A stretch of 16,085 nucleotides of DNA from Syntrophales bacterium (GTDB taxonomy: Bacteria > Desulfobacterota > Syntrophia > Syntrophales > UBA5619): positions 1 through 16,085 of the forward strand of contig JAQTRB010000013.1 in assembly GCA_028712015.1 (NCBI GenBank), written 5' to 3'. Under the pieces are notes generated by a model. The model worked only from the letters and a program-made list of their open reading frames with translations. It was not told where the DNA came from and searched no databases. Shown in pieces: positions 1 to 7,688 of the stretch (position 1 is its first letter; each line of letters begins with the position of its first letter). A program made the translations under genes and the position numbers.

Positions 1-1136
1 TCCCCATGCTGTCCATCCCGCCGCTGCCCATGGACGAACGCAAAATCATCGCGCGCCGGGCCGCCTTCGAATTGAAGGCCAACAGCATCGTCAACCTCGG
101 CATCGGGGTACCCGAAGGGGTCGCCCGGGTGGCCAACGAGGAAAGAATCATCGAATACCTGACACTCTCCACGGAACCCGGCGTGATCGGCGGGCTCCCC
201 AACGGAGGCCTCAACTTCGGCACGGGAACCAACATGGATTGTCTGATCGATCAGTGCTACCAGTTCGACTTCTATGACGGCGGCGGCCTGGATGTCGCCT
301 GCTTGGGGGCGGCGGAGGTGGATCAGGAGGGGAATGTCAACGTCAGCAAATACGGATCCCGACTGGTCGGACCCGGCGGTTTCATCAATATCAGCCAGAA
401 TTCAAAGCGGATCCTCTTTGTCGGAACGTTCACGGCGGGCGGATTGAAAATTGCCATCGAGGGCGGCAAACTCCGGATTGTCCAGGAGGGCCGCGAAAGA
501 AAGTTCGTCAATCGCGTTCAGCAGAAAACCTTTAGCGGAACGTATGCCGCCTCGCTGAAACTGCCGGTGATGTACATCACGGAGAGGTGCGTCTTTACCC
601 TCTGCGAGAAGGGCGTGAAGCTGATGGAAATCGCCCCCGGCATCGATCTGCAGCGGGACATCCTGGATCAGATGGATTTCAAACCGATCATCGCGAAAAA
701 AACCAAACGGATGGACGAAAGAATCTTCCTAACCGAACCGATGGGACTCAAGGAAGATCTGCTGAATCTGCCACTGGAAGACCGCCTGGTCTATCATCCC
801 GAGGAAAATCTTTTCTTCGTCAATTTTGAAAATTTCTATATCCGTTCCCGCGGCGACATCCGCCTCATCCAAAAAAAGGTGGAACAGATCCTGGCGCCCC
901 TGGGGAAAAAGGTCAATACCATCGTTAATTACGACAATTTCAACATCCTGCCGGAGCTGGTGGATGATTACTCCGACATGGTCAAGCAGGTCATGAAGTA
1001 CTACCGGGGCGTGACCCGTTACACCACCAGCACCTTTTTGCGGATGAAACTCGGCGATGAGCTGAAGAAACGGCGTCTGGCCCCGTACATCTACGACAGT
1101 CAGGAAAAAGCCAGGAAGGCTTTGACGGAGCGGTAA
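1..1136 (+). CDS. Fused acyl-CoA:carboxylate CoA-transferase, 3' part (5' end outside window)
   Basis: This is the C-terminal part of a family I CoA-transferase of the YdiF/propionate CoA-transferase type, which moves CoA from one acyl-CoA to a free carboxylate such as acetate or acetoacetate. The beta-domain opening NLGIGVPEGVA is seen about residues 30-40, counting from the ATG at 6. The Glu that forms the glutamyl-CoA intermediate is Glu57 in STEPGVIGG (nt 174-176), followed by a Gly/Asn-rich loop. The frame is open to the first base and no alpha half precedes it, so roughly 270 residues should lie upstream (family knowledge). A separate beta subunit starting at nt 6 or 30 is possible, but the PPLPMDERK linker and the long tail fit the fused form better. 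Residues about 250-376 form an extra C-terminal domain (VNYDNF near 308, YTTSTFLR near 339) seen in some fused family members. The next gene starts 40 bp downstream. Confidence 0.88.
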   Translation, partial: PMLSIPPLPMDERKIIARRAAFELKANSIVNLGIGVPEGVARVANEERIIEYLTLSTEPGVIGGLPNGGLNFGTGTNMDCLIDQCYQFDFYDGGGLDVACLGAAEVDQEGNVNVSKYGSRLVGPGGFINISQNSKRILFVGTFTAGGLKIAIEGGKLRIVQEGRERKFVNRVQQKTFSGTYAASLKLPVMYITERCVFTLCEKGVKLMEIAPGIDLQRDILDQMDFKPIIAKKTKRMDERIFLTEPMGLKEDLLNLPLEDRLVYHPEENLFFVNFENFYIRSRGDIRLIQKKVEQILAPLGKKVNTIVNYDNFNILPELVDDYSDMVKQVMKYYRGVTRYTTSTFLRMKLGDELKKRRLAPYIYDSQEKARKALTER

Positions 1137-1176
1137 ACGCGTTGTTCGATTCCATTTTTCAAAAAAGAGGAGGCCT

Positions 1177-2805
1177 ATGCTGCAAAAGAAACCCACTTAC
1201 GATGAGGTTTACCAAGGTTTCCACTGGCAGATTCCGGAATTTTACAACATCGGCATCGATGTTTGCGACAAATGGGCGGAGGAACGCTACCGGCTTGCCC
1301 TCATCTACGAGGACGAAGGCGGCCGGACCGAAAAACTTACTTTTTGGGACATCAAGAACCTTTCCAACCGCCTGGCGAACGCGCTGCGGGCAAACGGAAT
1401 CGCTCGGGGCGATCGGGTCGGCATCCTGCTTCCGCAATGCCCCGAAACGGCGATTGCCCATATCGCTGTTTACAAACTGGGGGCGATCGCGATACCGCTG
1501 TTTACCCTTTTCGGTCCCGACGCCCTCGAGTATCGTCTGATGAACAGCGGCGCGAAGGCGATCATTACCGACGGGGCGAATGTCGAGAAGCTCCTTCCGA
1601 TACGCGACCGTCTCCCCGAACTGAAAACCATCTTCGTCACCCGGGGAAAACCGAGGGTGGGCGTCGTCGATTTCTGGACGGCGCTGGAAAAGGGATCCTC
1701 GCGCTTCGAAGCGGTACCGACCAAAGCGGATGATCCCGCGCTGATCATCTACACTTCGGGAACGACCGGCCCTCCGAAAGGGGCCCTCCACGCCCACCGG
1801 GTCGTTCTCGGCCATGTCCCGGGGGTTGAATTCTTCCACAATTTCTTCCCGAAAAAGGAGGACGTCTATTGGACCCCCGCCGACTGGGCCTGGATCGGCG
1901 GCCTGATCGACGTGCTGTTGCCGAGCTGGCACCATGGCGTTCCCGTCGTTGCCTACCGCGCCAAAAAATTCGATCCCGAACAGGCCTTTTACTTTATCGC
2001 CAAATACGGAATCCGCAACGCCTTCATGCCGCCTACCGCTCTCAAAATGATGCGCCAGGTTCGGGATCCCCAAAGCCGCTACGACTACCGGATGAGGACG
2101 ATCGGCTGCGGCGGTGAAACGCTGGGAGAGGAACTTCTCGACTGGGGCCGCCAGGTGATGGATCTGGAAATCAACGAATTCTACGGCCAGACCGAGGTAA
2201 ACCTTGTCGTCGGAAACTGCTGCGAGATCATGCCCGTCCGCCGCGGTTCGATGGGGAAACCGATCCCCGGCCACCGCGTCGAGGTGGTGAATGTCGAGGG
2301 GAACATCGTCCCGCCGGGGACGGTCGGCGAGATCGCGATTCTTCGCCCCGACCCGGTCATGTTCCTCAACTACTGGCGGAATCCGCAGGCCACGCAGGAC
2401 AAATTCGTCGGCGATTGGTCCCTCACGGGGGACCTCGGAAAGAAGGACGAGGATGGTTATCTCTGGTATGTCGCTCGGAAAGACGACGTTATCACCTCTT
2501 CCGGCTACCGGATCGGCCCCGCGGAGATCGAGGATTGCCTGCTCAAACATCCGGCCGTATCCATGGCCGCGGTCATCGGCAAGCCCGATCCGGTCAGGAC
2601 GGAGGTGGTCAAGGCTTTCGTTGTCGTGAAGCCGGACATCACGGCCACGGAAGGGCTTGCAGCGGAGATCCGGGAATTTGTCAAGACCCGCTTGGCCGCC
2701 CACGAATATCCCCGAGAGGTCGAATTTGTGGCCGAACTTCCGATGACGAGCACCGGCAAGATCATCCGCGGTGAACTGCGTCGGCGCGAGATTGAAAAAA
2801 TGTGA
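1177..2805 (+). CDS. AMP-forming acyl-CoA synthetase/ligase (ANL superfamily)
   Basis: This 542-residue protein activates a carboxylate with ATP and CoA to acyl-CoA, AMP and diphosphate. The adenylate-forming core motifs are all visible: the phosphate loop YTSGTTGPPKG at 192-202, FYGQTE at 335-340, TGD at 417-419, the hinge region YVARKDD at 431-437, and the C-terminal Lys528 in TSTGKIIRGELR needed for adenylation. The length and the WQIPEFYNIGIDVCDKW opening fit the ~545-residue acyl-CoA synthetases of Proteobacteria rather than the ~650-residue acetyl- or acetoacetyl-CoA synthetases; chain length cannot be read from sequence. GAGGAGG at 1167-1173 fixes the ATG. It follows the CoA-transferase by 40 bp, so the cluster has two independent routes to a CoA thioester. 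There is no internal stop or obvious defect. Confidence 0.93.
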   Translation: MLQKKPTYDEVYQGFHWQIPEFYNIGIDVCDKWAEERYRLALIYEDEGGRTEKLTFWDIKNLSNRLANALRANGIARGDRVGILLPQCPETAIAHIAVYKLGAIAIPLFTLFGPDALEYRLMNSGAKAIITDGANVEKLLPIRDRLPELKTIFVTRGKPRVGVVDFWTALEKGSSRFEAVPTKADDPALIIYTSGTTGPPKGALHAHRVVLGHVPGVEFFHNFFPKKEDVYWTPADWAWIGGLIDVLLPSWHHGVPVVAYRAKKFDPEQAFYFIAKYGIRNAFMPPTALKMMRQVRDPQSRYDYRMRTIGCGGETLGEELLDWGRQVMDLEINEFYGQTEVNLVVGNCCEIMPVRRGSMGKPIPGHRVEVVNVEGNIVPPGTVGEIAILRPDPVMFLNYWRNPQATQDKFVGDWSLTGDLGKKDEDGYLWYVARKDDVITSSGYRIGPAEIEDCLLKHPAVSMAAVIGKPDPVRTEVVKAFVVVKPDITATEGLAAEIREFVKTRLAAHEYPREVEFVAELPMTSTGKIIRGELRRREIEKM

Positions 2806-2901
2806 GGAGAATCGATCCAACCATTCTCCGCAACCGAAGGTATGCGTTTTTGTGTCGTCGAGGGATCTGCCGGACAGGCTATTTCCAAGGAAAAGGAGGT
2901 G

Positions 2902-3006
2902 ATGCCGGAGAAAGGGCGAATGAATCCCGGTGGGCAAAACCACCGGAAGGAACGACAGGCTTCGATCGGCGGTCACGGCGATCGGATTCGAAGAATCGGT
3001 TTGTAA
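2902..3006 (+). CDS. Possible 34-codon leader ORF upstream of dctP (doubtful)
   Basis: A small ORF begins with ATG at 2902 just after a near-perfect match to the 16S anti-Shine-Dalgarno complement (AAAGGAGGTGAT, 2892-2903) and ends with TAA at 3004-3006, 36 bp before dctP. The product would be a basic, Gly/Arg-rich 34-mer with no family I recognise. The spacing between GGAGG and ATG is only about 2 nt, shorter than normal, and the ORF overlaps two predicted hairpins, so the match may be fortuitous or part of an RNA element. Confidence 0.18.
   Translation: MPEKGRMNPGGQNHRKERQASIGGHGDRIRRIGL
2927..2993 (+). other. Two consecutive hairpins in the dctP leader
   Basis: The 237 bp between the ligase and dctP contain a perfect 7-bp stem, CCGGTGG (2927-2933) with CCACCGG (2940-2946) around loop GCAAAA. 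A second stem follows at 2960-2993, where CTTC/GAAG and GATCG/CGATC pair, or alternatively CTTCGA with TCGAAG. No T-run follows either, so this is not a classic terminator. It may be a structured 5' leader or the stump of a processed intergenic transcript. I could not match it to a known riboswitch, and no convincing sigma-70 promoter was found in the gap. Confidence 0.4.
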
Positions 3007-3042
3007 CGGTTGCTTTCATAAAAATCAGGGGGGAGAAATGCC

Positions 3043-4143
3043 ATGAAAAAAAGATTGGGTATCGCGATTGCCATCGTACTGATGATGATTTTCTGCACCG
3101 GCCTCGGCGTTGCCGCGGCTGCCGACCAACCGATCAAATGGAAGATGGTCAGCACCTGGACACCGGCGATCAACCTGCTGGAAGGCGACAAGAATTTTGC
3201 GAAACTCGTCGGTGAACTGAGCAACGGTCGCCTCCAGATCACCGTTTCGCCCGCCGGTGAGCTGGTCCCGGCCAACGCTGTCTTCGACACCGTCGCCAAG
3301 GGCTCCGTGGAATGCGGCGGAGACTGGCCGAGCTACTGGGCCGGGAAAAACAGCGCCTTCGACCTCCTGGGTTCTTATCCGATGGGCCTGTGCCAGTATG
3401 ACGCCATCAACTGGTACTACCACGGAGGCGGAAAGAAAGTGTTTGATGATCTCTTCGGAAAATACAACATGATGTACTTCCTCACATCCGTCAGCCCGAT
3501 GGAATCGGGAATTCGCGCCCGCGTTCCGATCAAGACGCTGGCGGACTACAAGGGGAAGAAACTTCGAATGTCCGGAAAGGCGCAGGGACACATCCTCCAG
3601 AAGCTGGGCGCCGCGCAGGTGATGATTTCCGGCGGCGAGATCTATCAGGCTCTCCAGATGGCGACGATCGACGGCGCCGAGTTCTGCAGCCCCTCGATCG
3701 ACTGGAAGATGGGCTTCGGCGAGGTGACCAAGTACAACATCGGTCCCGGCTGGCATCAGCCATCCTCCACCTTCGGCGTGATGATCAACAAGGGCGCCTG
3801 GGCAAAGCTTCCGGCGGACCTGAAGGTGATCGTCGAGAAAGCGGCGCAGGCCAACGTCGCCTATATCAGCAGCTGGTATGAGGCCGGCAACATCGAGGCC
3901 CTGGGACTTTTCCAGAAGGCCGGTTCCCAGATCTTCAAGCTCTCCAATGCCGAGCTCAAGAAGCTTGAGGAGTACGCCTGGGAATATCTCGTGGACGAGG
4001 CGAAAAAGAACCCCGATTACCAAACGGCCGCCCTCTCCATGTTCCAGTTTCTGAAGAACTTCGCCATCGCACGTGAGGCGCAGGAACCCTTTTCTCAGGG
4101 ACGGAACCCCTTCTCCTGGCCGAAGCTTCCCGGCCTGAAGTAA
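3043..4143 (+). CDS. dctP: TRAP transporter solute-binding protein (mannitol/chloroaromatic/2-oxoacid class)
   Basis: This 366-residue periplasmic binding protein delivers a small organic acid to the TRAP permease encoded next to it. A Sec signal peptide is clear (KKR, hydrophobic run 5-25, cleavage near the Ala cluster at 24-27). The mature part has the DctP fold signatures: the GKKLR segment with the carboxylate-binding Arg175, and TIDGAEF at 208-214. In the characterised 2-oxoacid binder TakP the corresponding pair is, from memory, Glu-Trp; here it is Glu213-Phe214, so the pocket may differ. The closest class is COG4663-like, whose known ligands include pyruvate/2-oxoacids, lactate and aromatic acids. 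A GGGGGGAG ribosome site lies just before the start; an ATG at 3038 only gives Met-Pro-stop. A hairpin separates the gene from dctQ. Confidence 0.93.
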   Translation: MKKRLGIAIAIVLMMIFCTGLGVAAAADQPIKWKMVSTWTPAINLLEGDKNFAKLVGELSNGRLQITVSPAGELVPANAVFDTVAKGSVECGGDWPSYWAGKNSAFDLLGSYPMGLCQYDAINWYYHGGGKKVFDDLFGKYNMMYFLTSVSPMESGIRARVPIKTLADYKGKKLRMSGKAQGHILQKLGAAQVMISGGEIYQALQMATIDGAEFCSPSIDWKMGFGEVTKYNIGPGWHQPSSTFGVMINKGAWAKLPADLKVIVEKAAQANVAYISSWYEAGNIEALGLFQKAGSQIFKLSNAELKKLEEYAWEYLVDEAKKNPDYQTAALSMFQFLKNFAIAREAQEPFSQGRNPFSWPKLPGLK

Positions 4144-4165
4144 TGGTTACCGATCCGAATCGAAT

Positions 4166-4193
4166 GGAGCGCCCGTTCGCGCTAGGGCGCTCC
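4166..4193 (+). terminator. Intercistronic hairpin between dctP and dctQ
   Basis: A perfect 9-bp stem, GGAGCGCCC (4166-4174) with GGGCGCTCC (4185-4193), encloses a 10-nt loop starting 23 bp after the dctP stop. No T-run follows directly, so it is probably a partial terminator or a 3'-end stabiliser of a processed dctP message. Either would make more binding protein than permease while letting dctQM be read. Confidence 0.6.
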
Positions 4194-4224
4194 ACCGCAC
4201 TTTCTTGAGAGCGAGGTTTCAGAT

Positions 4225-4740
4225 ATGAAGACATGGCTTGTCTTGTCCCAAAAAATTGATGCGTTCAGCCGCTGGACGGGGATCGTCTGCAGCTACCTGA
4301 TGATCCCGCTGACGTTGCTGGTTGTCTATGAGGTGGTCACCCGATTGTTCGATCGCCCGACCGTCTGGACCTTTGAGATGAGCAACTTCTTCTACGGCGC
4401 CCATTTCATGCTCGTGGCCGCCTACGGCCTGCTGTACAAATCGCATGTCACGGTCGATCTGTTCTCCGGTCGTCTATCGAAGAAAACCCAGGCGGTCCTG
4501 TCGCTGATCTGCTACCTCTTCATGTACTTCCCATTCATCGCCGTCTGGCTCTATTTCGGCGTTTCCTATGCGGCCAACTCCTGGCAGATGTGGGAAAAAT
4601 CCTGGAGCATCTGGGGCCCGCCTCTCTACCCGATCAAGACGGTCATCCCGATCGCGGCCGCGATGCTGCTGCTGCAGGGAATCTCCGAGGTGATCAAGAC
4701 CATCGACGTTCTCGTCCGGGAAAAGGGGGTGAGCCAATGA
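4225..4740 (+). CDS. dctQ: TRAP transporter small permease subunit
   Basis: This 171-residue inner-membrane protein is the four-helix small subunit that pairs with DctM. Hydrophobic segments lie near residues 17-38, 53-71, 88-112 and 133-153. Family signatures are EMSNFFYGAHFMLVAAY in helix 2 and SHVTVDLF (73-80) in the following cytoplasmic turn, where DctQ proteins carry a conserved H-V-x-V-D. The start at 4225 has a modest upstream GAG-rich site, and the length is normal for the family. The stop overlaps the dctM start as ATGA, indicating coupled translation of the two membrane subunits. Confidence 0.92.
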   Translation: MKTWLVLSQKIDAFSRWTGIVCSYLMIPLTLLVVYEVVTRLFDRPTVWTFEMSNFFYGAHFMLVAAYGLLYKSHVTVDLFSGRLSKKTQAVLSLICYLFMYFPFIAVWLYFGVSYAANSWQMWEKSWSIWGPPLYPIKTVIPIAAAMLLLQGISEVIKTIDVLVREKGVSQ

Positions 4741-6062
4741 GTCCGGAAATGGCTGCAATCGGTATGTTCGTTACGCTGGTGGTTTTCTTTTTCATGGGAC
4801 ACCCCTTGGCCTTCGCGCTCGGCGGCGTCGGCGTCATGTTCGGATTCCTGTTTATCGGGCCACAGTTCTTCGGGATCTTCATGGACCGGATCTACGGAAC
4901 GATGGACAACTTCGTTCTCGTTGCGATCACGCTCTTCATCCTGATGGGAAACTTCCTGACGATGTCGGGGGTCGCGGACGGGCTCTTCAAGGCGTTGCGG
5001 ATCCTGCTCGGCCCGATCCGCGGCGGTGTGGGCATCGCGGTCATCGGAGTTTCCATCGTCTTTGCGGCCTGCACGGGGATCATCGGCGCGTCGGTCGTCA
5101 CGATGGGCCTGCTGGCCGGACCGATGCTGATCCGCTACGGTTACCAGAAGGAGATCTCGATGGGGCTGGTAGCCGCCGGCGGGAGTTTGGGGATTCTGAT
5201 CCCGCCCAGCATCATGCTCGTCATGATGGCGGACCAGGGGGCGCTCTCCGCCGGGAAACTGCTCATGGCGGGCGTCGTTCCGGGCGTCACGCTCGGCGCT
5301 CTCTACATGATCTACATTGCCATCCGCTGTTTCGTCAACCCGAAGATCGGACCTCCGGTCCCGGCCGACGAACTGGCGCTGATCCCGATGAGCGTTCGGA
5401 TCAAGGACACCATCCGCTACGCCGTGCCGCCGCTGGCGCTGATCTTCCTCGTTCTCGGAGCGATCTTCCTCGGTCTCGCCACGCCGACCGAGGCGGCCGG
5501 CGTCGGCGCCTTTGCGGCATTCATCATGGTGATCGCCTACGGAAAACTCACCTGGCGGAATTTCGCCGACTGCCTATACCAGACTTCCCGGACGGTCACG
5601 ATGGTGATCATCATCATTGTCGGCGCGACCTGTTTCACCGGCGTTTTTTTGGGACTGGGCGGCGGAACCGCTCTGGTCAATGCGATCCTGGGCCTCGGCC
5701 TCGGAAAATGGGGCACCTATGTCCTGATCATGATCATCTACATCATCCTCGGCTGTTTCATCGACTGGATCGGGATCGTTATGATCACGTTCCCGATCTT
5801 CCTGCCGGTCGCGCAACAGCTCGGTTTCGACATGCTCTGGTTCGTCGCGATGCTGGCAATCAACCTGCAGATGTCGTTCCTGACCCCGCCGTTCGGTTAC
5901 GCGCTGTTTTACCTGTCGGGACTCGGGATTGAAGGGGTAAAATTGAGCCATATCTACCGTGGCGTTATGCCGTTCTTGATCCTTCAGGCGATCGGGGTGG
6001 TGATCTGCACGATATTTCCCGAGGTCGTCGTCTGGCTGCCCCACGTGATGCTCGGGAAATAG
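4737..6062 (+). CDS. dctM: TRAP transporter large permease subunit
   Basis: This 441-residue, roughly 12-helix membrane protein is the transport subunit of the importer, driven by an ion gradient (usually sodium in this family). The ATG at 4737 overlaps the dctQ stop in ATGA and is preceded by GGGGGTGAG; the frame stays open upstream into dctQ, but an earlier start is not supported because the product here begins exactly as family members do. Signatures are GGSLGILIPPSIMLVMMADQ (148-167), ATPTEAAGVGAFAA (248-261) and the LQMSFLTPPFGYALFY motif (377-392), typical of the mannitol/chloroaromatic TRAP class. It forms one transcription unit with dctP and dctQ, and the UspA-like gene follows 47 bp later. 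Confidence 0.95.
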   Translation: MSPEMAAIGMFVTLVVFFFMGHPLAFALGGVGVMFGFLFIGPQFFGIFMDRIYGTMDNFVLVAITLFILMGNFLTMSGVADGLFKALRILLGPIRGGVGIAVIGVSIVFAACTGIIGASVVTMGLLAGPMLIRYGYQKEISMGLVAAGGSLGILIPPSIMLVMMADQGALSAGKLLMAGVVPGVTLGALYMIYIAIRCFVNPKIGPPVPADELALIPMSVRIKDTIRYAVPPLALIFLVLGAIFLGLATPTEAAGVGAFAAFIMVIAYGKLTWRNFADCLYQTSRTVTMVIIIIVGATCFTGVFLGLGGGTALVNAILGLGLGKWGTYVLIMIIYIILGCFIDWIGIVMITFPIFLPVAQQLGFDMLWFVAMLAINLQMSFLTPPFGYALFYLSGLGIEGVKLSHIYRGVMPFLILQAIGVVICTIFPEVVVWLPHVMLGK

Positions 6063-6109
6063 CGGAGGCGAGGGTCCAGGGATTGCCGTATGAAAAAGGG
6101 AGGGAGAAT

Positions 6110-6628
6110 ATGATTCCAAAGATACAAAACGTCCTGTACGCGACCGACCTGAGCAAGAACTCGGCCTATGCGTTTCGCTACGCGGTCAACACGGCGAGGA
6201 AACACGATGCGAAGATCCATCTTCTCCACGTCATCGAAACGCCGTCGGCGGCGGCGGAAGCGATGCTGATGCTGCACATCGATCCGGAGAAAATCGATCA
6301 GAGACGGAAGGAGTCGCAGCAGAATCTCATGCGGCGGATCGAGGAGCGCCTGAAACAATTCGCCGAACGGGAGCTCCGTGACGATTCAGAGACGCTCAAG
6401 CGGGTGATCGGGATCCATGTGGTCGTCGGGGACCCCGCCTCGGAGATCCTGAACAAAACCGACGAACTCGATTGCGACACCGTAATCATGGGAACCAACG
6501 GCAAAGGGGCCATCAGCCACACCTTCCTGGGCAGCGTCTCCGAAAGGGTTCTCCGCCGCATTCGCAAGCCGGTTTATATCATCCCGCTGCCAAAGGGGGA
6601 AACGGACATCACGCTGGGAGAGATCTGA
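6110..6628 (+). CDS. UspA-family ATP-binding protein linked to the TRAP importer
   Basis: This is a 172-residue single-domain universal stress protein. The ATP-binding signature G-2x-G-9x-G-S is exact (Gly128, Gly131, Gly141, Ser142), with Asp13 in the first loop and VVVGDP at 104-109, so nucleotide binding is likely. A TTG at 6083 is in frame, but GGGAGGGAG at 6098-6106 points to ATG 6110, which gives the usual M-x-x-K-I-x-x-V-L-Y-A-T-D opening. It sits 47 bp after dctM and 64 bp before the dehydrogenase gene. A comparable gene, teaD, follows the TRAP ectoine importer genes of Halomonas elongata and affects uptake, so a regulatory role on this importer is a reasonable inference. Confidence 0.9.
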   Translation: MIPKIQNVLYATDLSKNSAYAFRYAVNTARKHDAKIHLLHVIETPSAAAEAMLMLHIDPEKIDQRRKESQQNLMRRIEERLKQFAERELRDDSETLKRVIGIHVVVGDPASEILNKTDELDCDTVIMGTNGKGAISHTFLGSVSERVLRRIRKPVYIIPLPKGETDITLGEI

Positions 6629-6692
6629 TCGTACCGGAGGCAGAACGCCGCCGGAAAGCAAATAGAGATTGCCTTACGGAGGGGCACAAACC

Positions 6693-7646
6693 ATGGACGC
6701 CTGTCGGATCAAGACGATTGGGATTCTGGGCGCCGGCACGATCGGATCGAGCTGGGCAACCTTCTTTGCCATGAAGGGCATGAAGGTCCGCGTGTACGAT
6801 GTCGATCGGGCGGTCGAAGAGAAAGGGATTGTCAAGACCTTCGCCCATCTGGATGACCTCGTCGAGTACGGACTCGTGGTGAGGGAGCGGCTTGCAACCC
6901 TAAAGAGGAGCATCGTTTCCGCGGGAAGCATCGCGGCGCTGGTCGACGGCGCCGATTACATCCAAGAGTCGACGGCGGAAAACTATGAGGTCAAGGCGAA
7001 GGTCTTCTCCGAAATGGACCGCCTGGCGGCGCCGGAAACCGTCCTGGCCAGCTCGTCTTCGGGACTGCTGATGTCCGTGATCCAGGAATCCGCCAAACGC
7101 CCTGAACGCTGCCTCATCGCCCATCCATTCAACCCACCGCATCTTGTACCGCTGGTGGAACTCGTGCCGGGGAAAAAGACGGCGCCCGCCGTCATGGATC
7201 AAATCAAGAAGTTTTTCGAGGGTCTGGGAAAAATCCCCGTCATGCTGAAGAAGGAGATCCCCGGCCACATCGCCAATCGCCTGGCGGCCGCCATCTGGCG
7301 CGAGGCAATCGACCTGGTCTTGAAGGGCGCCGCAACGGTTGAGGATGTCGACAAAGCCCTCTGCGCCGGTCCCGGCATCCGCTATGCGCTCATGGGGCAA
7401 CACATGATCTATCACCTTGGCGGCGGCGAAGGGGGGTACGGCTATTTCATCGATCACATCGGCAAGGCCTTCGGAACCTACTGGCGAGAGATGGCAACCT
7501 GGAGCGAGATCTCGGAGGATTCCAAACGCATTCTCGTGGAGGGGGTTCGGGAAGCGATGCACGGCAAAAACGCCGTCGAAATCGCACGCTGGCGGGACGA
7601 GAAAATCGTCGGCCTGCTGAAGGTCATTCACGGAAAAGAGGCATAA
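6693..7646 (+). CDS. NAD-dependent 3-hydroxyacid dehydrogenase (CRYL1 / L-carnitine dehydrogenase-like)
   Basis: This 317-residue cytoplasmic enzyme has a Rossmann NAD site GAGTIG (13-18) and the 3-hydroxyacyl dehydrogenase catalytic pair His144 (AHPFNPP) and Glu156 (LVELVPG), preceded by a Ser cluster at 120-123. The length, the GPGIRYALMG segment (226-235) and the terminal WRDEKIVGLLK match the lambda-crystallin/L-gulonate 3-dehydrogenase and carnitine dehydrogenase branch, whose members oxidise free L-3-hydroxyacids rather than CoA esters. A CoA substrate cannot be excluded. GGAGGGG at 6678-6684 selects ATG 6693 over an in-frame TTG at 6669. The gene lies between the importer/UspA genes and the SDR, suggesting it acts on the imported compound. 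Confidence 0.88.
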   Translation: MDACRIKTIGILGAGTIGSSWATFFAMKGMKVRVYDVDRAVEEKGIVKTFAHLDDLVEYGLVVRERLATLKRSIVSAGSIAALVDGADYIQESTAENYEVKAKVFSEMDRLAAPETVLASSSSGLLMSVIQESAKRPERCLIAHPFNPPHLVPLVELVPGKKTAPAVMDQIKKFFEGLGKIPVMLKKEIPGHIANRLAAAIWREAIDLVLKGAATVEDVDKALCAGPGIRYALMGQHMIYHLGGGEGGYGYFIDHIGKAFGTYWREMATWSEISEDSKRILVEGVREAMHGKNAVEIARWRDEKIVGLLKVIHGKEA

Positions 7647-7688
7647 CGCTCAGATCATCCGACATCTTCATCCCATAAAGGTGACAGC

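Noticed and set aside
1159..2976. A 605-codon open frame on the minus strand opposite the acyl-CoA ligase
   Set aside because: It is antisense to a gene with all expected motifs, its product is rich in His/Arg/Asp/Gly without recognisable domains, and it reflects GC-rich third codon positions of the real gene.
2892..3000. Possible cyclic-di-GMP (GEMM) riboswitch in the dctP leader
   Set aside because: GGCAAAACC and GGAACG only loosely recall the GGGCAAACC/GGGACGC core; the GNRA tetraloop, its receptor and the second helix do not line up.
3025..4023. A 332-codon minus-strand open frame opposite dctP
   Set aside because: It is a mirror of the dctP coding frame, with no ribosome site or family resemblance.
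4590..4736. Longer dctM start inside dctQ
   Set aside because: The frame is open, but the extension is non-family sequence overlapping dctQ; ATG 4737 with GGGGGTGAG and the ATGA overlap is the expected start.
6083..6109. TTG start giving nine extra residues to the UspA protein
   Set aside because: The strong ribosome site at 6098-6106 and the family's usual N-terminus support ATG 6110.
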